Source: Chitinophagaceae bacterium (GTDB taxonomy: Bacteria > Bacteroidota > Bacteroidia > Chitinophagales > Chitinophagaceae). From it: a stretch of DNA of 64,000 nucleotides. Numbering within the stretch: position 1 is the stretch's first letter; each line of letters starts with the position of its first letter. The stretch is taken from positions 386,501-450,500 of the forward strand of contig JADKJC010000002.1 of assembly GCA_016722465.1 (NCBI GenBank), written 5' to 3'. Shown piece by piece: positions 18,863-27,773 of the stretch. Both the position numbers and the translations under genes were made by a program. Below the pieces are notes generated by a model. That model had not been told where the DNA came from. It did not search any database and worked only from the letters and a program-made list of their open reading frames with translations.

Positions 18863-20254
18863 ATGATTAAATTTTTACGAATTGCCAGCCTGTTTTTATT
18901 ATTTAAAACTGCTACGGCACAAATACCTGCCGGGTATTATACCCCTGCTAATGGCTTAACCTGCGCTCCTTTAAAAACGGCCTTGTTCAACATCATTTCA
19001 ACCGGCACCAGTGTTGTTTCAAACTCCAATGTACTGGTTGCATTTTCATCTACCGATGTACACAGGAACGATGCCAATACTGCAGATATTATCTGGGATA
19101 TTTATTCTGATAACCCTACCGGGCCGGAGGTTTTTACTTATACTTCACAGGTTGATAACTGTGGTGGTTCTATACCTGGCGAAGGAAGCTGCTATAACAG
19201 AGAGCACACTTTTCCCCAGGCATGGTTCAGCAGTGCTGCCCCGGCAGTAACAGATCTGTATGCCCTGTATCCCACAGACGGTTACTCCAATGGCCAGCAT
19301 GGCAATTATCCTTATTCAGAAGTTACTTCCCCTACTTATACTTCTGTAAACGGAGCTAAACTTGGGACAAACACGGTTGCAGGGTTTCCTACTTCCGGTG
19401 TTGCCGGGAGGGCATTTGAAGTAAGAAATGAATACAAGGGGGATATAGCACGTAATTATTTTTACATGGTTACCCGTTACGAAAACGATATGTCCACCTG
19501 GAAAACCAACAGCAATGCAGATGATGTGCTTGACGGCACAACCTGGCCATCCCTTGATGCCTGGTATATCAAGCTGATGTATAAATGGCATTTGCTGGAC
19601 CCGGTAAGCCAAAAAGAAATTGACAGGAACAATGCGGTGTATGCTTTGCAGCAAAATCGCAATCCCTTTATTGATCACCCGGAATATGTAGCGCTGATAT
19701 GGCAATGCACTGGCCTGTTACCGGTAACCATCACAGATTTTACAGCTGTAAAAAACAGCAACGATGTTTTACTGCAATGGAATGTGAGTGCAGAAACAAA
19801 CTTCAGCCAATATATAGTTGAAAGAAGTGCTGATGGCGTTTCTTTCAGCACTGTAGGTTCAGTAAATGCAGCCAACCGTACTGTGTACACTTTAACCGAC
19901 ATGGATTTACCAACTGCCACTACAGTTTTCTACCGTTTAAAAATGGTAGATATCGACGGGCATTTTACGTACAGCAAAACTGTGAGTGTAAGGTTGAATC
20001 CAAAAACCGGTGGTATCACCATCTATCCTAACCCTGCCGTGAATGAAGTGAGTGTGGTACTGCAGCAGGCATTGCAATCCAATGCAGTTATCAGGATTAC
20101 GGATGTTACAGGAAGGGAACTTTTAAGACAACCGGTTACCACTGCACAAAACAACATTAAAGTAAGTGTGAACCAACTGCCGGCAGGAAGGTACTTTGTA
20201 TCTGTTATCAGCAATGGTAACCTGCTACATGATTCATTTGTGATAGTGCGATAA
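18863..20254 (+). CDS. Secreted endonuclease I with T9SS sorting domain
   Basis: A 463-residue exported nuclease. A signal peptide (about 1-19, ending TATAQ) is followed by an endonuclease I domain (EndA/NucM, His-Me finger) with YNREHTFPQAWF at about residue 112, where the His is the expected general base. A fibronectin-like region (PVTITDFTAVKNSNDVLLQW) and a C-terminal T9SS type A sorting domain follow (ITIYPNPAVNEVSV to the end). It should be carried through the outer membrane by the type IX system and degrade extracellular DNA or RNA. It is a single-gene unit. Confidence 0.92.
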   Translation: MIKFLRIASLFLLFKTATAQIPAGYYTPANGLTCAPLKTALFNIISTGTSVVSNSNVLVAFSSTDVHRNDANTADIIWDIYSDNPTGPEVFTYTSQVDNCGGSIPGEGSCYNREHTFPQAWFSSAAPAVTDLYALYPTDGYSNGQHGNYPYSEVTSPTYTSVNGAKLGTNTVAGFPTSGVAGRAFEVRNEYKGDIARNYFYMVTRYENDMSTWKTNSNADDVLDGTTWPSLDAWYIKLMYKWHLLDPVSQKEIDRNNAVYALQQNRNPFIDHPEYVALIWQCTGLLPVTITDFTAVKNSNDVLLQWNVSAETNFSQYIVERSADGVSFSTVGSVNAANRTVYTLTDMDLPTATTVFYRLKMVDIDGHFTYSKTVSVRLNPKTGGITIYPNPAVNEVSVVLQQALQSNAVIRITDVTGRELLRQPVTTAQNNIKVSVNQLPAGRYFVSVISNGNLLHDSFVIVR

Positions 20255-20272
20255 AATAATTTGACTGAATTG

Positions 20273-20312
20273 AAACAGGCTGCTCTTAACGGGCAGCCTG
20301 TTTTATTTTAAA
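20273..20312 (+). terminator. Terminator after endonuclease I
   Basis: Stem AAACAGGCTGC/GCAGCCTGTTTT around TCTTAACGG, followed by a T-rich tail, 18 bp after the stop codon. Confidence 0.85.
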
Positions 20313-20346
20313 GCGATGTAATTTCTGTGTGCCGCAATTCATTCAA

Positions 20347-21383
20347 CTAATTGCTAACGGGTACAGCAGATGGTATTTCCCTAAGATGAATAAACCCTCC
20401 ATTGAGGTGATCGATCTTCATTTCAAATACTGCTGAATCATTGGATGCCAGTAAGCCGCCGATGATACCAAAGAAAAAACTGGCAGCGGCAATATCTGCA
20501 GCATTGGCGGTAACTTTTGCCTGCCCTGTAAAAAAGAAATCATCCCCATTTTTATTGAGTGGATAATAGCCATAACTGGTTGTGATGTAAGGAAGGCCTT
20601 TGTACACTACTGCATAAATATCTTTTGGCTTTAATTTTCCTGTTGTTTCATCCTCATACTTTACGCTTACTTTTTTGATGATGGAATCCTCCATCTTTAC
20701 AACGATGTTCCTGTAACTGGGAACCTGTTTTTAAAAGCCGTATACGTATTATACACGCCCTCTTCATAATGATCCGTATTGTACAATTGGATCTTTCTTT
20801 TTTCAATACTGTCAATACCCAGTACAGCAGCATAGTTATATGAAATTGAATCTGCACCAGGGTTCGTAAGGCTGGCTGAGATAAAATCTGTTATGGTTTC
20901 ACTGCCCTTCCGCAACAGTTTCTTTGTGGCATCCATTGCAGTAAAAGTGATCACTGTATCGATGCTGTTCACCAGGCTGTAACTGCTGTCATTTACTGCG
21001 AACAGGTTTGCCCTTACAAAACAATAGCCCTTTTCACTCATAGCGCCTGTTACTTCTGCAAAGCTCAATTGACGCAACTGTAGCAACAGTTTTCCTCCTG
21101 CTGCCGTGGAGTCGTTGAGTGCGGACAGCAGGTTTTTCAACTGGTCTTCAAAATTAATTTTGGCTACTACCCTGGCCTTTGCATTGAACATACCTACCTG
21201 TACAATACCAAAATTACTGGTATCCCTTCTTGCATCCAGCAACCGGATATTGTTATAGTGGCTACCTGCTATTTTTTGTTCAGGAATTCTTAATTCAAAA
21301 GGTTCTGTTTTGTTTTGGGCTTTTGTTTTTGCAAACAAGGTTAGCAGCAGCGCAAATAATGTAGCAGACCGTTGTATGTACAT
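20347..21383 (-). CDS. Secreted protein of unknown family, split by a frameshift
   Basis: The first frame starts at ATG 21383 with the signal peptide MYIQRSATLFALLLTLFAKT and runs to a stop at 20697. The second frame, ending at 20347, begins with ATG 20694. Adding one base to the T run at 20728-20732 joins them into 345 residues, with AFKKQVPSYRNIVVKMED over the joint. The protein is rich in beta-type sequence and has a hydrophobic stretch late (AAASFFFGIIGGLLASN). I do not recognise a family; it may be a periplasmic or outer membrane protein. The frame upstream of 21383 is open to 21680 but lacks a signal peptide. Confidence 0.6.
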
Positions 21384-21724
21384 AAGTGTTCTAATTGAAT
21401 ATCCTGATGGTTTTAATAAAATTAGTTCTTTTGTTATACACTGTGCCGCACTTTTGTTGAAAAAAGATAGCCTGCTGAGAGGCTGGCGGATTGAAGCGGT
21501 TACCCCGGTGAAGCATTGCGCCTGGCTTTGTGCCGGCGTAAGAGCGAAAAAGCCGCAACTGAAGTTTGTACCTGCACCATTGCTGATGGCCCCAAAATCT
21601 ACTCTTTCACAGCTGGAGGCTCCGGGGTGACACCTTTTTTGAAAGGTATCACCCCTGGAAAAGTCTAACCAATAAAACATCCGGGTGCTTACGCAACCGG
21701 ATCTGTAAATATATTTTACAACAG
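21384..21724. other. GC-richer spacer with two hairpins downstream of sucD
   Basis: No gene is claimed. Two hairpins lie on the sucD exit side: ATCCGG..CCGGAT (21679-21702) and GGGGTGA..TCACCCC (21624-21655), either of which could terminate sucD transcription. About 21470-21620 is richer in G and C than other spacers here, and one minus frame stays open for 99 codons, but it lacks signs of a known protein. Confidence 0.45.
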
Positions 21725-22600
21725 TTATTTCTTCATCACCTCAGCCATTGTCTTTCCAATATCTGCAGGACTTGCTACTACGCTGATGCCGCATTCTGCC
21801 ATAATCTTCATTTTAGCTTCCGCTGTATCATCAGCCCCTCCAACAATAGCACCTGCATGGCCCATGCGGCGGCCGGGAGGAGCTGTTTGCCCGGCGATGA
21901 AACCAACCACTGGTTTTTTATTGCCGGTTGATCTGATGTATTCGGCGGCTTCAGCTTCCATTCCTCCACCAATTTCACCGATCATTACAATACCGTCGGT
22001 TTCAATATCGTTCATAAATAATTCAACGGCTTGTTTGGTAGTAGTACCAATGATGGGGTCGCCACCAATACCAATCGCTGTTGAAATTCCCAAACCTGCT
22101 TTAGCTACCTGGTCGGCTGCTTCATACGTCAGCGTACCACTTTTTGAAACGATACCAATGCGGCCTTTTTTAAAAATAAAGCCGGGCATGATACCTACTT
22201 TACATTCATCGGCAGTAATAACACCAGGGCAGTTAGGGCCGATCAAACGGGTATCTTTGCCCTGTAAATAATTTTTCACTTTCACCATGTCCTGTACCGG
22301 GATACCTTCTGTAATGCAAACCACCAAACCAATTCCTGCATCGGTGGCTTCCAAAATGGCATCTGCAGCAAATGCCGGTGGTACAAAGATGATGCTGACA
22401 TCGGCGGCGGTCGTTTTCACTGCATCGGCAACGGTATTAAAAACGGGCTTATCTAAATGGCTGCTGCCTCCTTTTCCGGGGGTAACACCACCCACTACAT
22501 TGGTGCCGTACTCGATCATCTGTGTAGCATGAAAAGTTCCTTCTGTACCGGTAAACCCCTGTACAATTATTTTAGAATTTTTATTGACTAATACTGACAT
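21725..22600 (-). CDS. sucD: Succinyl-CoA ligase, alpha subunit
   Basis: A 291-residue subunit of the TCA enzyme that converts succinyl-CoA to succinate with formation of ATP or GTP. The start [20 protein letters not shown] holds the CoA-binding Rossmann motif. [20 protein letters not shown] at about residues 232-251 contains the His that is phosphorylated, within [27 protein letters not shown] is also typical. The beta subunit gene is not in this window. It has its own upstream promoter. Confidence 0.97.
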   Translation of the reverse strand: MSVLVNKNSKIIVQGFTGTEGTFHATQMIEYGTNVVGGVTPGKGGSSHLDKPVFNTVADAVKTTAADVSIIFVPPAFAADAILEATDAGIGLVVCITEGIPVQDMVKVKNYLQGKDTRLIGPNCPGVITADECKVGIMPGFIFKKGRIGIVSKSGTLTYEAADQVAKAGLGISTAIGIGGDPIIGTTTKQAVELFMNDIETDGIVMIGEIGGGMEAEAAEYIRSTGNKKPVVGFIAGQTAPPGRRMGHAGAIVGGADDTAEAKMKIMAECGISVVASPADIGKTMAEVMKK

Positions 22601-22620
22601 AGCATTTGGTTAAGTGGCTG

Positions 22621-22652
22621 CAAAAATAAGTGGCTTCTGCCATACAACGAAA
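22621..22652 (-). promoter_or_regulatory. Probable promoter of sucD (TATTTTTG)
   Basis: On the minus strand TATTTTTG (22621-22628) fits TAnnTTTG, with TTTC (22649-22652), one base off TTTG, 20 bp upstream. The leader would be about 15 nt. The remaining spacer to 22825 contains degenerate AATCCGTGCC-like repeat sequence and no gene. Confidence 0.5.
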
Positions 22653-22825
22653 CTTATTTGGAGTACTATTAATGCATACGTTGCCGGAGATTTTAACGGA
22701 GACATGGCAGGGTTATTTTTTCGGAGGATGGAACAAGAATGAGACTGGTTTGGAGGATTTGAAAACGGGTTTATTTTTTTATTTTAAAAAATCTCTTGTC
22801 CGTATCAATCCGTGCCATCATCGTC

Positions 22826-23491
22826 CTATCCTTCCTTAGGAAAGCTGATACATTCTTTCAACTCCTTTTCGGTGTACGACAATCCATATTGTTTCAACAC
22901 ATCATCTGGCACACCGTTCCACTGGTTGGGCCTGTTGCCTACATAGCCGATATCCTTTCCGCCCATTTCAGAAGTGTAAAAACCGGTAGCCGTAAGGTTT
23001 CTCATCAAATTAAAAAATGCAACGCCCTGTTTGAATTCGGGTTTTGCTTTAGCAGGATAAGCTATGTCACCCACTATCTGGATGCGTTGCTGATCTGTGA
23101 TGGCAGAGAATGATTTTTCAAAGCGTTTGAGGCTTTCCATATCCAGCCAGCGCAGGCCACCCCTCATGGGAGTTTGGTGATGCGGCATATCTTTTACAAT
23201 GAACTCAATAAAGTCGGGCACTTTGGCATCGCTGGCACTGCCGCTCACGGCATCTTTGGGAATGATGATATCAGCAAGAATAGTAATAGTGGCCATTTCA
23301 GCGGCTGTAAAAAAAGTTTCTTCCTGCAGCTTTTTATTGTAGGCTTTTTCTTCTGTCATGCGGTCGGCATCAGCATCGGAAGCAGCAGTTGCAGTTGTTA
23401 CTTTTTTATCGGGTGTTTTACAGGCATCCAGCATCATGCCAGTTGAGGCGGTGCCGATGATCAGTGCTTTGATGGATTTACGTCTGTCCAT
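22826..23491 (-). CDS. Gluconate 2-dehydrogenase subunit 3 family protein (cluster A)
   Basis: A 221-residue partner of GMC flavoproteins (PF13618-type). The N-terminus MDRRKSIKALIIGTASTGMM plus DAC suggests a Tat-like signal and possible lipid anchor, although the lipobox LDAC is imperfect. The body contains ADIIIPKDAVSGSASDAKVP and later GFYTSEMGGKDIGYVGNRP, typical for the family. In related systems this subunit is needed for export or maturation of the GMC flavoprotein. It lies directly after that gene (85 bp spacer) on the same strand. A homologue is at 33083. Confidence 0.88.
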   Translation of the reverse strand: MDRRKSIKALIIGTASTGMMLDACKTPDKKVTTATAASDADADRMTEEKAYNKKLQEETFFTAAEMATITILADIIIPKDAVSGSASDAKVPDFIEFIVKDMPHHQTPMRGGLRWLDMESLKRFEKSFSAITDQQRIQIVGDIAYPAKAKPEFKQGVAFFNLMRNLTATGFYTSEMGGKDIGYVGNRPNQWNGVPDDVLKQYGLSYTEKELKECISFPKEG

Positions 23492-23504
23492 TGGGAATTA
23501 TTTT

Positions 23505-23576
23505 AAATGATGAATTTTAAATTTTAAATGAAAGGGTTCCCTAATTCAAAATTTATAATTTAAAATTCAGAATTGT
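23505..23576. repeat. AT-rich inverted repeat between cluster A genes
   Basis: TGAATTTTAAATTTTAAAT and ATTTATAATTTAAAATTCA form an imperfect hairpin around GAAAGGGTTCCCTAATTC. It fills nearly the whole spacer between the GMC and subunit-3 genes and could slow or stabilise the mRNA between them. Confidence 0.5.
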
Positions 23577-25319
23577 TTAGAGGTTTTGTTTCTTCAACTG
23601 GTCAACAATATATTCACTTGCTCTCATGCTCAGTGCCAGTATCGTCCAGGTAATATTTTTATCGGCCTGCGATACAAACTGGCCTCCATCTACATTGAAC
23701 AGGTTTTTACAGTCATGTGCCTGGCTCCATTTGTTGAGCGCTGATTTTTTTGGATCATCACCCATGCGTACTGTTCCTGCCTCATGGATGATATTGCCGG
23801 GATTGGCAAGGCCATAACTGTTCTTTGCATCATCGGTATCGCCCCAGGTAATTACAGCCCCCATCTTATGCAGGATTTCCCTAAAGGTATCTTTCATGTG
23901 TTTAGCCTGCTTCACTTCATGATCGCTGTATTTAGTATCAAAACGTAAAACAGGAATGCCATATTTATCAACCACATTGGGATCAATTTCACAAAGGTTA
24001 GTCGCCATTGCAATGCTTTCTCCACGGCCGGCCATGCCTACACTGGCACCATAGAAATAACGGTAGTCTTCTTTCAACGAAGCGCCATATCCACCAGCCT
24101 CTTTTTGTTTGCCATTCACCGGGAATTTTCCATTCTGTCCTTCCATGCCAAAACCAAAACCATAAGCCGGCTGATCCATGCCACCCCAGTATTCAATATG
24201 ATAACCCCTGGGGAAGTCCAGTTTTTTATTGTCGCCCCACCAGGGTGAGTAAACATGCATCCCCCCTACACCATCCTCATTGTATCTTTTCCTGCCAAAC
24301 AATTGTGGCAATATGCCACCCATGGCAGCGCCGGTACTATCGTGCAGGTATTTACCAACTACATTAGCAGAATTGGCAATGCCGTTGGGATGTTGTTTTG
24401 ATTTGGAATTCAATAATAATCTTGCGCTTTCGCAGGCGCTGGCGGCCAGTATTACTACTTTACCTTTTACCTGGTATTCCTGCATGTCTTCTTTGCTTAC
24501 ATACGATACGCCGGTAGCAAGCCCTTCTTCGTTTGTCAATACCTCTCTTGCCATGGCATTGGTAACCAGGTCAACATTGCCGGTAGCCAGCGCTGGCTTT
24601 ATCAATACCGAAGAAGAAGAGAAATCGCCATACACTTTACATGACCTGCCGCACTGGCCACAAAAGAAACAGGCGCCACGTTCCTTATTAATCTGTTTGG
24701 TAAGAATGCTTAATCTTGATGGTATAACAGGCACGCCTGACCCAACCGCTGCTTTCCTGATAAAAAGTTCATGCAACCTTGGTTTAGGTGGTGGTAAAAA
24801 AATACCATCGGGATCATTGGGCAACCCTTCGTTACTGCCAAATACACCCAGCAGCTGATCAATTTTATCGTAGTAAGGCTTGATGTCTTCATAACCAATG
24901 GGCCAGTCATCACCCAGGCCGTCAATACTCCTGCGCTTAAAATCATTGGGGCCAAACCGCAATGAAATTCTTCCCCAGTGATTGGTGCGGCCACCTACCA
25001 TTCTTGCACGCCACCATTCCCATTTATCCCCTTCGGCATGGGTATATGGTTCACCATCTATTTCCCATCCCCAGTAACAACCATCAAAATCACCAAAGGG
25101 GCGAAATTTTGTACTGGCACCACGCCGTGGAGATTCCCAGGGATTTTTTAGCTGGGCTGAGTTGATGGCCGGATCATAATTGGGTCCTGCTTCCAGCAAA
25201 CAAACGGACAAGCCGGCATTGGCCAATACATAGGCAGCCATACCACCTCCTGCACCCGAGCCTACGATCACTGCATCATATTGTTTGGATTGTTTTTTTA
25301 TCTGAAGGGTATCTCCCAT
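23577..25319 (-). CDS. GMC-family FAD oxidoreductase (cluster A)
   Basis: A 580-residue flavoprotein. The FAD-binding motif VGSGAGGGMAAYVLANAG is at about residue 20, followed by CLLEAGPNYD. At about residues 216-226 a Cys-rich run CFFCGQCGRSC could hold an iron-sulfur cluster, as in FAD-dependent glucose dehydrogenase alpha subunits. The C-terminus LFNVDGGQFVSQADKNITWT carries the usual GMC active-site region. Such enzymes in this context oxidise sugars or glycosides, often at C3, passing electrons to cytochrome c. No signal peptide is seen, so export may depend on the subunit-3 partner encoded next. Confidence 0.9.
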   Translation of the reverse strand: MGDTLQIKKQSKQYDAVIVGSGAGGGMAAYVLANAGLSVCLLEAGPNYDPAINSAQLKNPWESPRRGASTKFRPFGDFDGCYWGWEIDGEPYTHAEGDKWEWWRARMVGGRTNHWGRISLRFGPNDFKRRSIDGLGDDWPIGYEDIKPYYDKIDQLLGVFGSNEGLPNDPDGIFLPPPKPRLHELFIRKAAVGSGVPVIPSRLSILTKQINKERGACFFCGQCGRSCKVYGDFSSSSVLIKPALATGNVDLVTNAMAREVLTNEEGLATGVSYVSKEDMQEYQVKGKVVILAASACESARLLLNSKSKQHPNGIANSANVVGKYLHDSTGAAMGGILPQLFGRKRYNEDGVGGMHVYSPWWGDNKKLDFPRGYHIEYWGGMDQPAYGFGFGMEGQNGKFPVNGKQKEAGGYGASLKEDYRYFYGASVGMAGRGESIAMATNLCEIDPNVVDKYGIPVLRFDTKYSDHEVKQAKHMKDTFREILHKMGAVITWGDTDDAKNSYGLANPGNIIHEAGTVRMGDDPKKSALNKWSQAHDCKNLFNVDGGQFVSQADKNITWTILALSMRASEYIVDQLKKQNL

Positions 25320-25407
25320 ACAACAAGTTTTACGAAATTAAAATGAACAGCCTTAAAATAAAATCCTCATTCATTGAATGAGGATAACTGATATTGAGTG
25401 ATGGCGA

Positions 25408-25996
25408 TCAAAGTTTTTTTACTTTAATGTTCCTGAATGAAACCAAATGCCCATGATCCTGCAAAGAAATTTTACCGGATGTAAACGTACCAAAGCCGGG
25501 CATTTCGTTGAATTTGCTTCCTGCGATCATTGCTTTCCATTTGTCGTTCCACATCGTGGTTGTTATCACGGTTACACCATTCATTTTGATGGTGAGCCTG
25601 CCGTTGTTACAGATAAGCTCTGCCTTATTCCATTGATCATAAGGCTTTACTGTTTCAACCCGGCATTTGACCAGGTCCGCTGTTACCGTCTTTTGATATT
25701 TTCCATTCTAACTTTAGATGAAAGTTGGTGAGTACTTTTTCGTGTACAATATCTCCGCCGCCTTTTGTTTGCCAGCCATCTTTTTGGGTAGTATCCAGGT
25801 ACAAAGCGCCATTGGCAACTTTCCATGCTTCGCCAATCTCTGTTTTATTATACGTATGCCAGCCCCTGGTTGTTTTTCCATCAAACAATAACTGCCATCC
25901 TTCTTTTTTTTCTTTTGCAGAAAGGCTGTTGGGTTTTTGCTGTGCAAAACTGAACAGGCAAAAAAGGGCAGTTGCAACCGTTAGTAGTAGTTTCAT
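25408..25996 (-). pseudogene. DUF1080 (3-keto-disaccharide hydrolase) gene with internal deletion
   Basis: ATG 25996 starts a secreted DUF1080 protein: signal peptide MKLLLTVATALFCLFSFAQ, then LLFDGKTTRGWHTYNKTEIG and the strand KLEWKISKDGNSG. The frame then breaks at about 25678 and stops at 25655. The C-terminal part continues in another frame from about 25680 (DLVKCRVETVKPYDQWNKAE) to a stop at 25408 (LQDHGHLVSFRNIKVKK). Compared with the family, roughly 45 residues between these parts, including the usual GPEMQVLDN region, are missing. So this is a deletion, not a one-base slip. Intact members cleave 3-keto-glycosides, which would fit this cluster. Confidence 0.8.
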
Positions 25997-26006
25997 GTAT
26001 TGTGAA

Positions 26007-26384
26007 TTATTTTTTCAGCATTAAAACATATTTTACCATTGTAGCAGCGTCTTCAGGAGAAAGGGCCGGATGAGCCGTCATTGGCACGGTACCCCAGTTT
26101 CCTGAACCTCCTTTAATTACTTTACCTGCTAATGTAGAAATATTTTCAGGTGTGTTGGCATATTTCTCCGCTACTTTCCTGTAAGCAGGGCCAATGGATG
26201 TTTCGTCTACTTTATGGCATGCAAAGCACCCGGATTTATTTACGAGGTCACGGCCGGCGACAAATGCAGGATCATCCGTCACATCTTTTATTTCTGTTGA
26301 AGCGCTGCCGGAGTTACTGTCGCTGCTGCCGCCACATGCAAACAAACCTGCAGTTACTAAAAAGCATAAAAACATTTTTTTCAT
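26007..26384 (-). CDS. c-type cytochrome lipoprotein
   Basis: A 125-residue monohaem cytochrome c. The signal peptide ends in the lipobox LFACGGSS, so the protein is anchored in the membrane from Cys17. The haem motif CFACH is within NKSGCFACHKVDETSIGPAY at about residue 53, and the distal Met is likely in GTVPMTAHPALS. It probably receives electrons from the GMC dehydrogenase encoded downstream. It is 10 bp upstream of the broken DUF1080 gene on the same strand. Confidence 0.92.
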   Translation of the reverse strand: MKKMFLCFLVTAGLFACGGSSDSNSGSASTEIKDVTDDPAFVAGRDLVNKSGCFACHKVDETSIGPAYRKVAEKYANTPENISTLAGKVIKGGSGNWGTVPMTAHPALSPEDAATMVKYVLMLKK

Positions 26385-26413
26385 ATATGTGTAGTTTTGA
26401 TGGTTGATGAAAA

Positions 26414-27466
26414 TTATATTCCTAACAATTTTTTATTGAAGTCGTCATTACCTGCAGTTTGTGCAAAATCATCAAAGGCCCTTTCCGTTACTTTTATGAT
26501 ATGATCTCTTATAAATGGTGCTCCTTCCGTTGCCCCATCTTCCGAATTTTTAATGGCGCATTCCCACTCCAGTACCGCCCAGCCTTTGTAATCGTATTGC
26601 GCCAGCTTGCTGAAGATGGTTTTAAAATCCACCTGTCCATCGCCGAGGCTACGGAAACGGCCAGCCCTGTTGGCCCAATTTTGAAAACCGCCATACACCC
26701 CCTGCCGCCCGGTCGGGTTCAGCTCTGCATCTTTAACATGAAATGCTTTGATTCGTTCATGGTAAATATCAATATACGCCAAATAATCCAGGTGTTGCAA
26801 TACAAAATGGGATGGATCATATAATAAACAGGCCCTTGAATGGTTGTTCACTTTTTCTAAAAACATTTCATACGATGCTCCATCATGCAAATCTTCGCCG
26901 GGATGAATTTCATAACAGACATCCACGCCGCATTCATCAAAATAATTTAAGATGGGCAGCCAGCGGTTCGCCAGTTCTGTAAAACCTGTTTCCACTAAAC
27001 CGGCAGGGCGTTGCGGCCAGGGATATACCAGGTGCCAGAGTAATGCGCCACTGAATGTTGCATGTGCGGTAAGCCCTAAATTTTGTGAAGCCTTTGCAGC
27101 ATATTTCAATTGCTGTATGGCCCATTCTTTTTTGGCATTGGCATTACCGTGCAATTCAGCCGGTGCAAAACCATCAAACAAGTCATCATAAGCCGGGTGT
27201 ACCGCTACCAGCTGCCCCTGCAAATGCGTTGATAATTCTGTAATGGCTACGCCTGCTTCTTTAGCAATTCCGTTTAATTCGTCTGCATAGGTTTTGCTTT
27301 CGGCAGCCTGTTGCAGGTTGATAAAGCGGCTGTCCCAGGAAGGTACCTGCACGCCCACAAATCCCTTTGCTGCAGCCCATTTACAAATGGAAGTAAAAGA
27401 ATTGTAAGGCGCTTCGTCTGTAGCAAATTGCGCTAAAAATATTCCGGGGCCTTTTATTGTTTGCAT
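26414..27466 (-). CDS. TIM-barrel sugar phosphate isomerase/epimerase family protein
   Basis: A 350-residue xylose-isomerase-like TIM barrel without a signal peptide. Metal-ligand-type motifs are CYEIHPGEDLHDGASYEMFL (about 190-209), LLYDPSHFVLQHLDYL, KAFHVKDAELNPTGRQG (about 248) and WAVLEWECAI (about 302). Family members isomerise or epimerise sugars with a divalent metal. In 3-keto-sugar clusters they are thought to process the oxidised product. It follows the Gfo/Idh gene in the same direction, with a 307-bp repeat-filled spacer. Confidence 0.88.
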   Translation of the reverse strand: MQTIKGPGIFLAQFATDEAPYNSFTSICKWAAAKGFVGVQVPSWDSRFINLQQAAESKTYADELNGIAKEAGVAITELSTHLQGQLVAVHPAYDDLFDGFAPAELHGNANAKKEWAIQQLKYAAKASQNLGLTAHATFSGALLWHLVYPWPQRPAGLVETGFTELANRWLPILNYFDECGVDVCYEIHPGEDLHDGASYEMFLEKVNNHSRACLLYDPSHFVLQHLDYLAYIDIYHERIKAFHVKDAELNPTGRQGVYGGFQNWANRAGRFRSLGDGQVDFKTIFSKLAQYDYKGWAVLEWECAIKNSEDGATEGAPFIRDHIIKVTERAFDDFAQTAGNDDFNKKLLGI

Positions 27467-27478
27467 TGGTGAGTATTT

Positions 27479-27740
27479 TTTGCACGCAGAGGAGCAGAGT
27501 TCGATGAGGTTTATCTGTAATAATTACCCATGCGTTTTTATGCTGCTTTGCGTATTGTTATATATCTATATATTTTTTGTCCCACGCAGAGCGGCTGAGT
27601 TCGCAGAGACTTCTCAAGTAATTTCTCTCTGCGGTCTCTGCACCTCTGCATGCCTTTACTCTTTCAAATATTTTTTCTCACGCAGAGCGGCTGAGTTCGC
27701 AGAGACTTTTAAAGTAATTTTCCTCTGCACCTCTGTGTGC
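27479..27740. repeat. ACGCAGAG-type tandem intergenic repeats
   Basis: A 30-bp identical segment, beginning CACGCAGAGCGGCTGAGTTC, occurs at 27583-27612 and again at 27679-27708 (period 96). A partial copy, GCACGCAGAGGAGCAGAGTT, lies at about 27485. Each full copy is followed by a CTCTGC-rich complement, so each unit (27583-27653 and 27679-27740) can fold as a hairpin. They fill the spacer inside a co-directional gene pair. Confidence 0.75.
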
Positions 27741-27773
27741 CAAACATCTTCACATTAATCTCCTTTTCTTTTA

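Noticed and set aside
21384..21680. Extension of the secreted protein to an upstream start at 21680
   Set aside because: The signal peptide begins at 21383; the upstream translation would bury it within the protein.
27583..27740. Possible CRISPR array from repeated 30-bp units
   Set aside because: Only two full copies are present, the spacing is 66 bp and the units are hairpin-forming CGCAGAG repeats; no cas gene is near.
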